This document shows, one piece after another, positions 63,752 through 64,000 of a stretch of DNA of 64,000 nt (position 1 is its first letter; each line of letters starts with the position of its first letter). A model generated the notes under the pieces. The model was not told where the DNA came from and searched no databases. It saw only the letters and a list, made by a program, of their open reading frames with translations. Origin of the DNA: Bacteroidetes bacterium GWF2_33_16 (GTDB taxonomy: Bacteria > Bacteroidota > Bacteroidia > Bacteroidales > UBA12077); the NCBI GenBank assembly GCA_001768565.1, contig MEOE01000016.1, positions 62,001-126,000 on the forward strand, in the 5' to 3' direction. The translations under genes and the position numbers were made by a program.

Positions 63752-64000
63752 ATGAGCAAAAGTAAATTTGTTTTGGCATTCTTTTTTCTATCCCTCTTTT
63801 TGCTTTCTCAAAAAACCAACGCTCAATATAATTATACTACTGCCGGTGCAAGAAGCGCTGCCATGGCCAATACTTCTGTTACTCTAAATGATTTCTGGTC
63901 GATATATAATAATCAAGCCGGATTAGGCTACCTACAACAAATTACTGCTGGGGTTTTCCATCGCTCAGGGTTTATCTCAGAACAGAATTCTCAGGGCATT
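63752..64000 (+). CDS. PorV/PorQ-like outer-membrane protein, cut by the right edge
   Basis: The first 83 residues are present. A signal peptide (MSKSKFVLAFFFLSLFLLSQ, cleavage near TNAQ) is followed by TTAGARSAAMANTSVTLNDFWSIYNNQAGLGYLQ. This block (GARxxxMxxxxVxxxDxWSxYxNxAGL) is typical of the FadL-fold outer-membrane proteins called PorV/PorQ in Bacteroidota, some of which work in the type IX secretion system. With only the N-terminus, a T9SS role cannot be settled. Confidence 0.75.
   Translation, partial: MSKSKFVLAFFFLSLFLLSQKTNAQYNYTTAGARSAAMANTSVTLNDFWSIYNNQAGLGYLQQITAGVFHRSGFISEQNSQGI

Noticed and set aside
1-64000. tRNA or rRNA genes, CRISPR arrays, insertion sequences, integrases, toxin-antitoxin or restriction genes
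   Set aside because: No intergenic region has the length, base composition or folding pattern expected for RNA genes. No repeat array or recognisable mobile or defence protein was seen. A short undetected small RNA remains possible.

Overview
The window is chromosomal DNA of a low-GC, Gram-negative member of the Bacteroidota, most likely class Bacteroidia (Bacteroidales or Marinilabiliales type). Four things point that way. The intergenic regions carry the Bacteroidota promoter pattern (TTTG, about 20 bases, TAnnTTTG), clearest at 5130-5161. Shine-Dalgarno sequences are rare. Several gene neighbourhoods are typical of the phylum (rsfS-ftsH-cdsA-psd, lysC-lysA, hpt-adk-obgE). There are outer-membrane beta-barrel proteins and lipoproteins. 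I saw no rRNA, tRNA, CRISPR array, insertion sequence, integrase or phage gene. This is dense core genome with about 58 protein genes, two of them cut by the window edges.

Layout. 1-5056: phospholipid and protein quality-control operon (rsfS, ftsH, cdsA, psd, start of a secreted protein), diverging from birA. 5188-10093: cmk-ispH, then a predicted ACT-domain regulator diverging from lysC-lysA (lysine branch). 10053-14386: MarC protein and the pstSCAB phosphate transporter. 14505-19866: signalling and surface genes (TPR histidine kinase, DUF1566 secreted protein, DUF486 protein, NarL-type two-component pair). 20133-26127: NatAB-like ABC exporter, Ppx/GppA phosphatase, an NtrC-type regulator without a DNA-binding domain, and an aspartase-family protein with altered catalytic loops. 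26144-36175: two sets of membrane glycosyltransferases around a PPi-type phosphofructokinase and the lipA-lipB-recJ operon. 36312-40408: lysS-gpsA-pgi. 40412-50690: membrane transport and lipid genes (BASS transporter, acyltransferase, SLC12-like cotransporter, CPA2 antiporter, porin, FMN-binding protein). 50680-56719: aroK, topoisomerase IV subunits, PlsC. 56904-64000: a secreted protein paralogous to the one at 43333-43941, an M49-like lipoprotein that has lost its zinc ligands, lplA, PAP2 phosphatase, obgE-adk-hpt, purE and a PorV-like outer-membrane protein running off the right edge.

How it fits together. Lipoylation is covered twice (LipA/LipB synthesis and LplA salvage). Phospholipid synthesis is represented by GpsA, two PlsC-type acyltransferases, CdsA and Psd. 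Phosphate and polyphosphate handling appear as PstSCAB and Ppx. I found no obvious defence or mobile system. The best candidates for new biology are the M49-like pseudopeptidase, the aspartase homologue with an Asp in place of the catalytic Ser, the tandem palindromes beside the ACT-domain regulator, the HTH-less sigma-54 activator, and the secreted paralogue pair of unknown function.
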